Source: Paracidovorax avenae ATCC 19860
Lineage (GTDB): Bacteria; Pseudomonadota; Gammaproteobacteria; Burkholderiales; Burkholderiaceae_C
Reading direction: 5' to 3'
Assembly: GCF_000176855.2 (NCBI RefSeq)
Contig: NC_015138.1
Coordinates: forward strand, 1,550,001 to 1,614,000
Length of the DNA stretch: 64,000 bases
Shown here: positions 56,711 through 64,000 of the stretch, one piece after another
Layout of the letters: every line of letters begins with the position of its first letter
Numbering within the stretch: the stretch's first letter is position 1
The notes under the pieces: model-generated
The model's database searches: none
The model's input: the letters and a program-made list of their open reading frames with translations, nothing else
What the model was told of the DNA's origin: nothing
Made by a program: the position numbers and the translations under genes

Positions 56711-58300
56711 TCAGTCCTGTACCGGGCCCGGGCGGCGGTCTTCCACCACGAAGCGCGCCAGGGTGGCGCAGGCGCTGTCGGGCCGCAGCGGGTCGTCCAC
56801 CGTCCGCAGCACCGTGGTCCAGCGCTGCGGCGTGACGTCGGCCAGGCCCCAGCCACGCAGGTCGCTGCGTGCCAGCAGCACGTGGGGATTGAGCCGCACG
56901 ATGGCGTCCACCCGTTCCTGCGTGGTGCCTGCCCGCGAGCTGATGGAGGTGCCGCAGAACTCGCTGGCCAGGATGGGGCCGTCCGGCGCGGGGCCGCGTA
57001 CTTCGCAGACGTAGTTCTGGTGGATGTCTCCGCCGAGGAACACGGTATTGCGCGGCGCCCGGCCCGCGAGGGAGGCGAGCAGCCGTTCGCGCGCCGCGGG
57101 ATAGCCGTCCCAGCTGTCGGTGCCCTGCCGTCCGGAGGGCGTGCGGCGCGGTGAGAAAAGTGTCTGCTGCGCGATCACGCTCCAGCGCGGGGTGCTCCCA
57201 TCGCCGGCTGGCGCGGCATCCTCCGCCAGCCCCGCATCCAGCCAGCGCTCCTGGCCCACGCCGAGAAAGCTGCGCGCCGGGTCCCCGAGCTCGGGGCAGT
57301 GGGCAGGCCGTACCGCTCCCGCATCGCCTGCGCCCGGCGGGCGGCAAGCCTGGCGGCTGCGGAACTGGCGCGCGTCGAGCAGGTGCAGGTGTGCCAGCCG
57401 CCCCCAGGCGAGGCGCCGGTACAGCTGCAGGCCGCCGAAGCTGCCGCCGGCCTGGAGCGCCGCCGCGCGCAGCGGCATGTGCTCGTAGAACGCCTGGTAG
57501 GCCGCGGCCCGCAGGTCGGCGAAGGCGGCCTCCGGCTCCCGCCCGGACAGCCCAGCGTAGTCGTTCTCCACCTCGTGGTCGTCCCAGGTCACGGCCCAGG
57601 GGGCTGCGGCGTGGGCCGCCTGCAGGGCCGGGTCGCTGCGGTGCAGCGCGTAGCGGTCGCGGAAGTCGGCCAGCGTCCGCGCGTGGCGAAGCGCATGCAC
57701 GCGGGCCAGGCCAGAGGGGTCGGCGGGGCTCGCGTATTCGTAGATGTAGTCGCCCAGGAACAGCACGAGGTCGGGCGCATGTCGGCACACGTCGTTCCAG
57801 GCGGCGTAACACCCGTGCTCCCAGCGCTGGCACGAGGCGAATGCCAGGCGCAGGTGCGGCTGCGGGTCTGCGAGGGACGGCGCGGTGCGCGTGCGGCCGG
57901 TGGGGCTCGCGGCGTCGCCGTGCAGGAAGCGGTAGAAATACCAGCGCCCCGGCTCCAGCCCGCGCAGTTCCACATGCACGCTGTGCGCCAGCTCCGGCAG
58001 GGCCGTGGCCGTGCCCTGGCGCACGATGCGGCGGAACCGGTCGTCGTGCGCCAGCTCCCAGCGCACCGTCGCCGGGCCGGCCGCGCCGCCGGGCTCCGGT
58101 GGCATCAGCCGGGTCCAGAGCACGAAGCCGTCGGGTGCCGGGTCTCCGCTCGCCACGCCGAGCGCGAAGGGGTCGTTTCCCCAGCCGGGCGAGGACCATG
58201 CCCGGCGGGGCAGGGCGCCGGGCACCGCCAGCGCGGCAGCGAGCCGCATCAGCGTGCGGCGGTCGATGGCCTGCCGGGGCGGGTCAGGCCGCCATGACAC
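56711..58300 (-). CDS. PhoD-like alkaline phosphatase D
   Basis: About 529 residues from a GTG at 58300. This start gives a Tat-type signal (DRRTLMRLAAALAVPG), as expected for PhoD enzymes, which are exported folded with Ca and Fe. It overlaps the end of the diguanylate cyclase gene by 17 nt. The N-terminal fibronectin-like domain (GNDPFALGVASGDPAPDGFVLWTRL) is followed by the metallophosphatase domain: VLFLGDYIYEYA, TWDDHEVENDYAG, then GDIHQNYVCEV. It would release phosphate from phosphodiesters or monoesters in the periplasm. The exact start is uncertain. Confidence 0.88.
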   Translation of the reverse strand: MSWRPDPPRQAIDRRTLMRLAAALAVPGALPRRAWSSPGWGNDPFALGVASGDPAPDGFVLWTRLMPPEPGGAAGPATVRWELAHDDRFRRIVRQGTATALPELAHSVHVELRGLEPGRWYFYRFLHGDAASPTGRTRTAPSLADPQPHLRLAFASCQRWEHGCYAAWNDVCRHAPDLVLFLGDYIYEYASPADPSGLARVHALRHARTLADFRDRYALHRSDPALQAAHAAAPWAVTWDDHEVENDYAGLSGREPEAAFADLRAAAYQAFYEHMPLRAAALQAGGSFGGLQLYRRLAWGRLAHLHLLDARQFRSRQACRPPGAGDAGAVRPAHCPELGDPARSFLGVGQERWLDAGLAEDAAPAGDGSTPRWSVIAQQTLFSPRRTPSGRQGTDSWDGYPAARERLLASLAGRAPRNTVFLGGDIHQNYVCEVRGPAPDGPILASEFCGTSISSRAGTTQERVDAIVRLNPHVLLARSDLRGWGLADVTPQRWTTVLRTVDDPLRPDSACATLARFVVEDRRPGPVQD

Positions 58301-59834
58301 GGTTCTTGCCCGAGCGCTTGGCGAGGTACATGCCCTGGTCCGCCCGCCGGATCGCTTCCACCGTCGTCTCCTGCGGCGCAAGCTGCGCCACGCCGGCGCT
58401 GAAGGTGATGAGCACCTTTTCCTGGTCCTTGAGGAAGTAGCGCGTGGTCAGTTCACGCTGCAGGCGGGCCATGGCCTCCACGCCCTGGGCCAGGGAGGTG
58501 TCCGGCAGGATGATCACGAACTCCTCGCCCCCGTAGCGGGCGAGCTGGTCCTGCGGGCGCATCACCTCGCGCGTCACGCCCGCGAGGTGCTTGAGTGCCT
58601 CATCCCCGCCCGTATGCCCCAGCCGGTCGTTGATGGCCTTGAAATTGTCCAGGTCCAGCAGCGCGACGCACAGCGGCGCGTCGTTGCGCAGCGCGCGTGC
58701 CACTTCGCGGTCCAGCGCCTCGTCCAGGCCCTTGCGGTTCAGCGAGCCGGTCAGCGGATCGTGCCGCGCCTGGGCGCTGGCCCGGTCCAGTTCCTCCTGC
58801 AGCTTGGCGATCTCGGCATGCCTGGCCTCGGAGCGCTCGCGCAGCTCCTGCAGTTCGTCGCGCGTCAGGCGCGTGTCGAGCGCCATGGCGCGGGTCGCGC
58901 CCATCACCTCCTCGAGCAGCGGCGTGATCTGGTCCAGGCTCGTGGCCTGCCCGATCTGCTCGGCGCAGCGCTCCATCTTCTCGTGGTAAGTGCTGCTGGA
59001 CGCGGTGATCTGCGCGAGCCGCTCGATGAACGTGGCCAGCAGCTCCTTCATCTGCTGCTGTGCCTGCACGGAGCGCTCGCGCGCCTCGTTCTGCTTGAAG
59101 ATCACGTCCTTGAGCCGGCGCTGCACGTCGTCCAGCCGCCGCAGCGTGAGCGGTGGCGTGGAGGCCGCCTTGAGGGCCTCGGCCTGCCCCTGCAGCCATT
59201 GGTCGTCCTGGCTCAGCACCGAGATGTTCTCGAACACCATGTGCAGCAGGGCCAGAAGGCCGGAGCGGATCGCTGCCTGGTCCTCGGTGGCGAAGGAGAG
59301 CCGGTAGCTGAAGTTGTTGAGCATCAGCGCCAGCGTGGACACCGGCGGTGCGGGCTGGCGCAGGAACTGCGTGAGTTGCGCCGCCAGCTCATGGACGCGC
59401 GCATCGTCCTCGCCCAGCGCCGGCAGCGTGTTGTCGACCAGCCGGGCCAGTTGCTCCGCCATGTCTTCGGGCAGCACCGTGGCGGCGCCTGCCGGGGCGC
59501 CCGTCAGCGGTGCCGGGGCTGTCTCCACCGGAGTGGCGCCGCCGGCATGCAGGCCCAGGTTGGCATAGCCCACCAGCACGCCCTGGAGCTGTGACCAGTC
59601 CCCCTGCTCGATGGCCGCCTCGAACTGGCCGAGCAGCCGCTTCTGGGCAGGCGTCTGGCCGGGGAGCACCCGCAGGATGTGGCGCAGTTGCGCATCGGGA
59701 AAAGCCGGGGCCGTGCGCGTGCCGGCGATCTCCTCGTACAGCGCCTGGTAGTTGTCCGGGGTGGGCGCGAGGCGGCGGGCCGCCAGCTGTTTGAGGGTTT
59801 CTCGCGCGATCTCTGAAGGGGGGCGGTCGGCCAT
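58284..59834 (-). CDS. Diguanylate cyclase (GGDEF)
   Basis: A 516-residue cytoplasmic protein with a long helical, partly coiled-coil N-terminal region (1-345) and a C-terminal GGDEF domain (about 350-516). The active site reads YGGEEFVI, and an RxxD inhibitory site (RPQD) lies five residues before it, so it should make c-di-GMP and be product-inhibited. Other signatures are DPLTGSLNRKGLDEAL and LDLDNFKAINDRLGH. No membrane segment or known sensor domain is seen. Its stop overlaps the PhoD-like gene start, suggesting co-transcription. Confidence 0.93.
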   Translation of the reverse strand: MADRPPSEIARETLKQLAARRLAPTPDNYQALYEEIAGTRTAPAFPDAQLRHILRVLPGQTPAQKRLLGQFEAAIEQGDWSQLQGVLVGYANLGLHAGGATPVETAPAPLTGAPAGAATVLPEDMAEQLARLVDNTLPALGEDDARVHELAAQLTQFLRQPAPPVSTLALMLNNFSYRLSFATEDQAAIRSGLLALLHMVFENISVLSQDDQWLQGQAEALKAASTPPLTLRRLDDVQRRLKDVIFKQNEARERSVQAQQQMKELLATFIERLAQITASSSTYHEKMERCAEQIGQATSLDQITPLLEEVMGATRAMALDTRLTRDELQELRERSEARHAEIAKLQEELDRASAQARHDPLTGSLNRKGLDEALDREVARALRNDAPLCVALLDLDNFKAINDRLGHTGGDEALKHLAGVTREVMRPQDQLARYGGEEFVIILPDTSLAQGVEAMARLQRELTTRYFLKDQEKVLITFSAGVAQLAPQETTVEAIRRADQGMYLAKRSGKNRVMAA

Positions 59835-59975
59835 CGGGCATGCACGGCAGAGGAGGGGGCCCCGAGTGTGACAGACGGCGGACGCCTTGAACAGCGCGGC
59901 CGCAGCGGCCCCGCGGGCCGGCGCGGCGGTTCCGCGGGGCGGCACGCGGCGCCATGGCCGGCCGCCGCCGGCAGG

Positions 59976-60950
59976 TCAGTTCACCAGCACCAGCTTGCCC
60001 TGCACGGCCCGGGAAGCCATCCGTTCGTAGGCCGCATGCAGTTGCGCCATGGGCATGGTGCGGTCGATCACCGGCTTGACCGCGCCTTCGCCATACCAGC
60101 GCGCCAGCTCCGCCATCATGGCCGCGTTCGCCTTCGGCTCGCGCCGGGAGAACTCGCCCCAGAACACGCCCACGATCGATGCCCCCTTGAGCAGCGCCAG
60201 GTTCAGGGGCAGCGAGGGGATCGGGCCGGCCGCGAAGCCCACCACCAGGTAGCGCCCGCGCCAGGTGATGGAGCGGAAGGCCGGCTCGGTGAAGTCGCCG
60301 CCCACGGGGTCGTAGATCACGTCCGGGCCCTTGCCGTCCGTCAGGCCCTTGATCGCCTCGCGCAGGTTTTCCGCGCTGTAATTGATCACTGCGTCGGCAC
60401 CGGTAGAAAGGCACAGCGCGCATTTCTCGTCCGAGGAGGCCGCCGCGATCACGCGCGCGCCCATCTTCTTGGCGATCTGGATGGCCGCGGTGCCCACGCC
60501 GCCGGCCGCGCCCAGCACCAGCACCATCTCGCCGGCCCGCAACTGCGCCCGGTCCACCAGCGCGTGGTGCGACGTGGCATAGATCATGATGAAGGCCGCG
60601 GCGTCCACGTGCGGGAAGCCGTCCGGCAGCGGCATGCACAGCGCCGCGGGCGCGATGGCATGGGTCGCGAAGCCGCCGGTACCCGTCAGGCAGGCCACGT
60701 TCTGGCCCACGCGCAGGTGCTCCACGCCTTCGCCCACGGCCTGGACCACGCCGGCGTACTCCGAGCCCGGCACGAACGGCGGATCGGGCTTCATCTGGTA
60801 CTTGTTCTGCACGATCAGCAGGTCGGGAAAGTTCAGGCTCGCGGCGCGGATCTCGATCAGCACCTCGCCACGCTTCGGGACGGGCGTCGGCAGCTCGGTC
60901 CAGGCGAGGTTGTCCACGCCCGTGGGCTGGGTGCAAAGCCATGCATGCAT
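59976..60950 (-). CDS. NADPH:quinone oxidoreductase (zinc-independent MDR family)
   Basis: A 324-residue medium-chain reductase of the quinone oxidoreductase type. An N-terminal GroES-like part (PKRGEVLIEIRAASLNFPDLL, FVPGSEYAGVV) leads to the NADPH site LVLGAAGGVGTAAIQIAKKMGA (about residue 145). Structural-zinc cysteines are absent. It likely reduces quinones or alpha,beta-unsaturated carbonyls in the cytoplasm. It is divergent from surE. Confidence 0.92.
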   Translation of the reverse strand: MHAWLCTQPTGVDNLAWTELPTPVPKRGEVLIEIRAASLNFPDLLIVQNKYQMKPDPPFVPGSEYAGVVQAVGEGVEHLRVGQNVACLTGTGGFATHAIAPAALCMPLPDGFPHVDAAAFIMIYATSHHALVDRAQLRAGEMVLVLGAAGGVGTAAIQIAKKMGARVIAAASSDEKCALCLSTGADAVINYSAENLREAIKGLTDGKGPDVIYDPVGGDFTEPAFRSITWRGRYLVVGFAAGPIPSLPLNLALLKGASIVGVFWGEFSRREPKANAAMMAELARWYGEGAVKPVIDRTMPMAQLHAAYERMASRAVQGKLVLVN

Positions 60951-61057
60951 GCGGGGTCTCCTTCGGTGGTTGCGCGGGCATCATAGGCGCCCGGCGCGCA
61001 GGGCCGATGTCCCTGGAGCGACGGCCCCCCGCCAGCGGCCGCCCGTGGGACGGGCCC

Positions 61058-61063
61058 TACAAT
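61058..61063 (+). promoter_or_regulatory. Candidate -10 element for surE
   Basis: TACAAT 29 bp upstream of the surE ATG, in the same CCTACAATC context as the one upstream of ppsA. No clear -35. Confidence 0.4.
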
Positions 61064-61091
61064 CTTCGCGCACTCCGCCCTCAGCGACCCC

Positions 61092-61883
61092 ATGAAGATC
61101 CTTCTTTCCAACGATGACGGCTACCAGGCGCCGGGCATCGTGGCGCTCCATGCCGCACTGCGCGAGATCCCCGGCGTCGATGTCGACGTGGTGGCTCCCG
61201 AGCACAACAACAGTGCCAAGTCCAACGCGCTCACGCTGCATTCGCCCCTGTACGTCCACCAGGCGGCCAACGGCTTCCGCTACGTGAACGGCACCCCTGC
61301 CGACTGCGTGCACATCGCGCTCACCGGGCTGCTGGGCTTCCGGCCCGACCTGGTCGTCTCCGGCATCAACAATGGCGCCAACATGGGAGACGACACCATC
61401 TATTCCGGCACCGTGGGCGCGGCCATGGAGGGCTACCTGTTCGGCGTGCCGGCCATCGCGTTTTCCCAGGTGGACAAGGGGTGGGGCGAGATCGAGGCGG
61501 CCGCGCGCAAGGCCCGCGAAATGGTCGAGCAGATGCACGCGCAGCACCTGGTCGGGGAAGTGCCCTGGCTGCTGAACGTCAACATTCCCAATCTCCCGTT
61601 CGATCAACTCCGCCCGGTGAAGGTCTGCCGCCTGGGCCGGCGCCATGCGGCCGAGCGGGTGATCGAGCAGGAGAGCCCGCGCGGTGAGCGCATGTACTGG
61701 ATCGGCGGCGCGGGCCCGGCCAAGGACGACTCCGAGGGCACGGATTTCCACGCCACCGCGCTCGGCCACGTGGCGCTCACCCCGCTGAAGGTGGACCTGA
61801 CCGACCACGAAGGCCTGGCGTACTGGTCCGACACGGCGGGGCGCCTCGCCCAGCCATCGGCCGTGGCCGCCGGAGCGCTGTAA
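61092..61883 (+). CDS. surE: 5'-nucleotidase / survival protein SurE
   Basis: A 263-residue metal-dependent nucleoside monophosphatase linked to stationary-phase survival. The N-terminus has the metal-binding pair in [14 protein letters not shown], the Ser in [10 protein letters not shown], and the Asn motif [12 protein letters not shown]. It is the first gene of surE-pcm-nlpD-rluD, a conserved order near rpoS in many proteobacteria. Its TAA shares a base with the pcm ATG (TAATG), so translation is coupled. Confidence 0.97.
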   Translation: MKILLSNDDGYQAPGIVALHAALREIPGVDVDVVAPEHNNSAKSNALTLHSPLYVHQAANGFRYVNGTPADCVHIALTGLLGFRPDLVVSGINNGANMGDDTIYSGTVGAAMEGYLFGVPAIAFSQVDKGWGEIEAAARKAREMVEQMHAQHLVGEVPWLLNVNIPNLPFDQLRPVKVCRLGRRHAAERVIEQESPRGERMYWIGGAGPAKDDSEGTDFHATALGHVALTPLKVDLTDHEGLAYWSDTAGRLAQPSAVAAGAL

Positions 61884-62668
61884 TGCACCGGCGGCCCGGT
61901 TTTCCCGCCCGGCTCGACACGCCGTCGGCACCCGGTGCGCCACGCGCGCCGGCGCCCGCGCGACCCCCGCTGCCTGCCGGCGCGCCGGCGGCCGTACCGG
62001 TGCCGCACGGCCTGGGCCTGGATTCGGCCGCCGTGCGCGCCCGCATGGTGCAGCGCCTCGCCGCCGGCGGGATCACGTCGCCCGCCGTGCTCCAGGCCAT
62101 GGGCACGGTGGAGCGGCACCGTTTCGTGGACACCGCGCTCGTCAACCAGGCCTACGAGGACACCAGCCTGCCCATCGGGCTCGGGCAGACGATCTCCAAG
62201 CCCAGCATCGTGGCCCGCATGACCGAACTGCTGCTGGGCGCCGAGGGCGCCCGCGCAGGCGGCCTGGGGCGCGTGCTGGAGATCGGCACCGGCTGCGGCT
62301 ACCAGGCCGCGGTGCTCGCCCGGGTGGCGCGCGAGGTGTACACCATCGAGCGGCTGCGCGCGTTGCATGAGAAGGCCCGCGACAATCTGCGGCCCTGGCG
62401 GCTGACCAATGCGCACCTGATCCTGGGCGACGGCATGGCCGGCTACGCCAAGGGTGCGCCCTATGCCGCCATCATCGCTGCCGCGGGCGGTGAAACCATT
62501 CCTGACGCCTGGGTCCAACAGCTCGCCGTGGGAGGGCGCCTCGTCGCCCCTATGGCCGCGGCGGGCGGGCGGCAGGTCCTCGTCGTGATCGACAGGACTC
62601 CCCACGGGCTTCAGCAGAGCACGTTGGAGGCCGTACATTTTGTCCCCCTAAAATCGGGGATTGCCTGA
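61883..62668 (+). CDS. pcm: Protein-L-isoaspartate O-methyltransferase
   Basis: A 261-residue repair enzyme that methylates isoaspartyl residues in aged proteins using S-adenosylmethionine. Family motifs are DTSLPIGLGQTISKPSIVARM, the SAM-binding VLEIGTGCGYQAAVLA and the later IIAAAGGETIPDAW. The first ~50 residues are a Pro/Ala-rich extension not found in the ~208-residue E. coli enzyme. Translation is coupled to surE, and nlpD follows after 11 bp. Confidence 0.95.
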   Translation: MHRRPGFPARLDTPSAPGAPRAPAPARPPLPAGAPAAVPVPHGLGLDSAAVRARMVQRLAAGGITSPAVLQAMGTVERHRFVDTALVNQAYEDTSLPIGLGQTISKPSIVARMTELLLGAEGARAGGLGRVLEIGTGCGYQAAVLARVAREVYTIERLRALHEKARDNLRPWRLTNAHLILGDGMAGYAKGAPYAAIIAAAGGETIPDAWVQQLAVGGRLVAPMAAAGGRQVLVVIDRTPHGLQQSTLEAVHFVPLKSGIA

Positions 62669-62679
62669 AGGAATTGCTT

Positions 62680-63579
62680 ATGCTGGTATCGCGTGGTCTT
62701 GTGACTTGGAGTTCGGTGGCGTTGGCGGTCGTGGTGCTGGCCGGCTGCGGAACCCGCGTCAACAGGGCTCCGGTGGAAGACCGCGGCACCGCCGTATCCT
62801 CCTCGTCCACATCGCCGCAGTCCGGCGTCGTCGTCGGCACGCCGCCGAAACCCCTCCCGGGGGCGGAGAACGCCGGCAAGCCCGGCTACTACAGCGTGAA
62901 GCCCGGCGACACCCTCATCCGCATCGGGCTCGAATCCGGCCAGAGCTGGAAGGACATCGCCCGCTGGAACAACCTGGACAACCCCAACCTCATCGAGGTC
63001 GGCCAGGTGCTGCGCGTCGTGCCGCCCGGCACCACGCCGCCCGCGCAGGTCGCATCCGACACCGGCGTGGTCACGCGCCCGGTGACCTCCACGGCCATCC
63101 TGCCTGCCCCTGCGGCATCCGGGGCGAGCGCGCCGCGCAGCGGTGCATCCGCCGTGGCGGCGGCCCCGGCTCCTGCACCCGCTCCGGCCCCGGCCGCCGG
63201 CGGTGGCGATGACGACATGGCCTTCATCTGGCCGGCATCCGGCTCGCTGGTGGCCGGCTTCGACGAGGCCCGCAACAAGGGCTACGACATCGCCGGCAAG
63301 GCGGGCGACCCGGTGCTGGCCGCCGCCGACGGCCGCGTGGTGTATGCCGGCGCGGGCCTGCGCGGCTACGGCAACCTGGTGATCCTCAAGCACAACAACA
63401 CCTACCTGACGGCGTACGCCCACAACCAGACGCTGCTGGTCAAGGAAGACCAGTCGGTGCGGCGCGGCCAGAAGATCGCCGAGATGGGCAGCTCCGACAC
63501 CGACCGCGTGAAGCTGCATTTCGAGATCCGCCGCCAGGGCAAGCCCGTGGACCCGGCGCGCTACCTGCCCGCGCGTTGA
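62680..63579 (+). CDS. nlpD: Amidase-activator lipoprotein NlpD (LysM + M23)
   Basis: A 299-residue outer-membrane lipoprotein with a lipobox LAGC, a LysM peptidoglycan-binding domain (YYSVKPGDTLIRIGLE, about residue 70) and a C-terminal LytM/M23 domain. The first metal-binding His is replaced (RNKGYDIAG), as in E. coli NlpD, so it should not cut peptidoglycan itself but activate a cell-separation amidase (AmiC type). A Pro/Ala linker joins the domains. The ATG at 62680 has AAGGA 7 nt upstream; a TTG at 62674 is an unlikely alternative. Confidence 0.95.
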   Translation: MLVSRGLVTWSSVALAVVVLAGCGTRVNRAPVEDRGTAVSSSSTSPQSGVVVGTPPKPLPGAENAGKPGYYSVKPGDTLIRIGLESGQSWKDIARWNNLDNPNLIEVGQVLRVVPPGTTPPAQVASDTGVVTRPVTSTAILPAPAASGASAPRSGASAVAAAPAPAPAPAPAAGGGDDDMAFIWPASGSLVAGFDEARNKGYDIAGKAGDPVLAAADGRVVYAGAGLRGYGNLVILKHNNTYLTAYAHNQTLLVKEDQSVRRGQKIAEMGSSDTDRVKLHFEIRRQGKPVDPARYLPAR

Positions 63580-64000
63580 GTCCCGTCGCGCCTCCATCCG
63601 CCAGCGGCCTCCCCGAGGGCCTGGCGGACGATCCGGCCGAGGCGGAAGACGGCTCCGACGGCGCGGAAACCCGGGTCGTGCAGGCATCGCCCGCGCAGCA
63701 CGGTGCCCGGCTCGACAAGGCGCTGGCCGAACTCGTGCCCGAGTTCTCCCGCAGCTATCTCCAGCAGTTGCTGGGCGAGGGCGGGGTGCTGGTCAACGGC
63801 CGCGCGGCGGCCAAGCCGTCGGCCCGCGTGCAGGCCGGCGACGTGCTCTCGGTCGAGTTGCGGCCCACGCCCCAGAGCCAGGCATTCCGCCCGGAAGCCA
63901 TGGCGCTGGACACCGTGTACGAGGACGAGCACCTGCGCATCGTCAACAAGCCGGCCGGGCTGGTCGTGCATCCCGCCCCCGGCAACTGGAGCGGCACGCT
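63576..64000 (+). CDS. rluD: 23S rRNA pseudouridine synthase RluD (3' end outside window)
   Basis: The frame runs to the window end. An S4-like RNA-binding domain (ARLDKALAELVPEFSRSYLQQLL, then GVLVNGRAAAKPSARVQAGD) precedes the start of the catalytic domain (VYEDEHLRIVNKPAGLVVHP). RluD makes pseudouridines in helix 69 of 23S rRNA. The catalytic Asp motif lies beyond the window. The start is uncertain: a TTG at 63576 overlaps the nlpD stop, and the first ~35 residues are acidic and poorly conserved in appearance. Confidence 0.9.
   Translation, partial: MSPVAPPSASGLPEGLADDPAEAEDGSDGAETRVVQASPAQHGARLDKALAELVPEFSRSYLQQLLGEGGVLVNGRAAAKPSARVQAGDVLSVELRPTPQSQAFRPEAMALDTVYEDEHLRIVNKPAGLVVHPAPGNWSGT

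Noticed and set aside
62680..63579. Inactivated peptidase as a novelty in NlpD
   Set aside because: Loss of the first metal-binding His is normal for NlpD, which works as an amidase activator.

Overview
The window is a high-GC, gene-dense chromosomal segment from a betaproteobacterium of the Comamonadaceae, most likely Acidovorax/Paracidovorax. Pointers are the dnaG-rpoD pair with a long Ala/Lys-rich sigma-70 N-terminus, surE-pcm-nlpD-rluD synteny, several Bug (TctC-type) binding proteins, the ppsR/ppsA divergent pair, and a D-tartrate dehydratase. Species is an inference; there is no rRNA or tRNA gene in the window.

1-12.1 kb is about iron and peroxide. A minus-strand iron-uptake locus has two TonB-dependent siderophore receptors flanking a DUF3649 / PepSY membrane protein / DUF3325 / DUF4198 cassette, with a Fur-box-like site upstream. 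Bacterioferritin, ahpC and ahpF follow. A four-element OxyR-type site sits in front of ahpC, and a second Fur-box-like site precedes a small unknown gene.

12.2-15.9 kb is an AT-richer accessory patch: a tightly coupled DUF6402-type gene and a small membrane-anchored protein, an intact IS5-family element (13566-14851) with inverted repeats and a 4-bp duplication, and a membrane-anchored Mrr-like nuclease.

15.9-36.5 kb is metabolism and transport: ppsR/ppsA, a DUF4212 + sodium/solute symporter pair, TIGR03118-like lipoprotein, FKBP, HxlR regulator, an HMG-CoA lyase / CoA-transferase / Bug operon with a divergent LysR gene, a YddG exporter, a VirK-family protein, and a D-tartrate-type cluster (LysR, DapA-family aldolase, Bug, SDR, tarD).

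36.6-39.3 kb is a low-GC defence-like operon (HEPN-type abortive-infection protein, XRE-ImmA/IrrE protease, PIN protein). After panE comes the most interesting locus, 40699-43221: a predicted membrane-inserting toxin followed by three tandem paralogous small membrane proteins that look like cognate immunity proteins.

43-64 kb is mostly core: MCP, PQQ membrane dehydrogenase, rpoD, dnaG, EAL and GGDEF proteins, TRAP binding protein, ggt, PhoD-like phosphatase, quinone oxidoreductase, surE, pcm, nlpD and a partial rluD. All functions are read from sequence motifs and remembered family features; no database search was run.
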